DNA from: Bradyrhizobium sp. 139 | GTDB taxonomy: Bacteria; Pseudomonadota; Alphaproteobacteria; Rhizobiales; Xanthobacteraceae | Assembly: GCF_023074175.1 (NCBI RefSeq) | Contig: NZ_JADPKS010000003.1 | Location: forward strand, 1-64,000 | Length of the DNA: 64,000 bases | Direction of reading: 5' to 3' | Shown: in pieces, positions 63,890 through 64,000 of the stretch | How the letters are laid out: each line of letters opens with the position of its first letter | Numbering within the stretch: position 1 is the stretch's first letter | The notes under the pieces: model-generated | Databases searched by the model: none | What the model was told of the DNA's origin: nothing | Seen by the model: only the letters and a program-made list of their open reading frames with translations | Made by a program: the position numbers and the translations under genes

Positions 63890-64000
63890 ATGCCTGAGCC
63901 GACCGAGCAGGAGATCAGAGAACGCGCGCACCGGCTGTGGGAGCAAGCAGGCAAGCCCGAAGGCCGCGAGAACGAATTTTGGCACGCGGCCGAGCAGGAG
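63890..64000 (+). CDS. DUF2934 domain-containing protein (partial)
   Basis: The gene starts at ATG 63890 after CAGGAG and runs off the window. The visible 37 residues match the DUF2934 N-terminus: EQEIRERAHRLWEQAGKPEG, RENEFWHAAEQE. The domain is short and common in rhizobia; function is unknown. The gene begins about 360 bases after tRNA-Met. Confidence 0.85.
   Translation, partial: MPEPTEQEIRERAHRLWEQAGKPEGRENEFWHAAEQE

Overview
The window reads as a chromosome segment of an alphaproteobacterium of the order Rhizobiales, most probably Bradyrhizobium. This rests on high-GC coding DNA, an hmu heme cluster of Bradyrhizobium type (hmuVUT, hemP, hmuR, hmuQ, exbBD-tonB), a SciP/CtrA-type flagellar locus, several families of rhizobial palindromic intergenic repeats, and a decayed nirK fragment. 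Nothing was searched; all names come from motifs and recall of families.

Layout. 1-2.2 kb: tail of an unknown gene, a 3' remnant of nirK, and a DUF4139 protein. 2.2-11.2 kb: heme acquisition. hmuV-hmuU-hmuT-hemP lie on the minus strand. hmuR (with an apparent frameshift), hmuQ, hutX, exbB, exbD and tonB lie on the plus strand. Together they give outer-membrane uptake, its energisation, inner-membrane transport, heme handling and heme breakdown. 11.3-17.2 kb: a minus-strand operon with a 2-hydroxyacid dehydrogenase, a sugar-type ABC binding protein, two permeases (no ATPase gene) and a secreted phytase/esterase-like protein. 17.5-24.6 kb: a chemoreceptor, a Bug-type binding protein, two tandem EamA transporters around a DUF1330 gene, and purA. 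24.7-32.5 kb: small and conserved unknowns, two Cys-rich secreted proteins, DUF4112, DUF3309, msrB and msrA, a rearranged TPR/caspase-like relic and a RecD-like helicase. 32.7-40.6 kb: a mixed accessory stretch, partly AT-richer (luciferase-like monooxygenase, DUF2200, LuxR regulator, FMN reductase, DUF5996, SnoaL-like, an OmpA-domain orphan, L,D-transpeptidase). 40.7-47.6 kb: a P450 and an ssu alkanesulfonate operon with two binding proteins (ssuA-ssuA-ssuD-ssuC-ssuB) followed by a flavin reductase. 47.7-49.1 kb: a small membrane protein and an M20 peptidase. 49.4-60.5 kb: flagellar genes flbD, fliN, fliH, fliG, fliF and sciP, then a ~3 kb non-flagellar insert (nucleotidyltransferase + metallophosphoesterase pair and a helix-hairpin-helix protein), then flgD and fliK. 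60.9-64 kb: mnmA, a PmtA-like methyltransferase, a small secreted protein, tRNA-Met (CAT) and the start of a DUF2934 gene.

The least explained items are the overlapping nucleotidyltransferase/metallophosphoesterase pair inside the flagellar region (55.6-57.1 kb) and the OmpA-domain protein with an unknown C-terminal domain and no signal peptide (38.4-39.4 kb). Reading errors or real mutations are suggested in hmuR (7299-7302) and at the 5' end of the phytase-like gene (near 12660).
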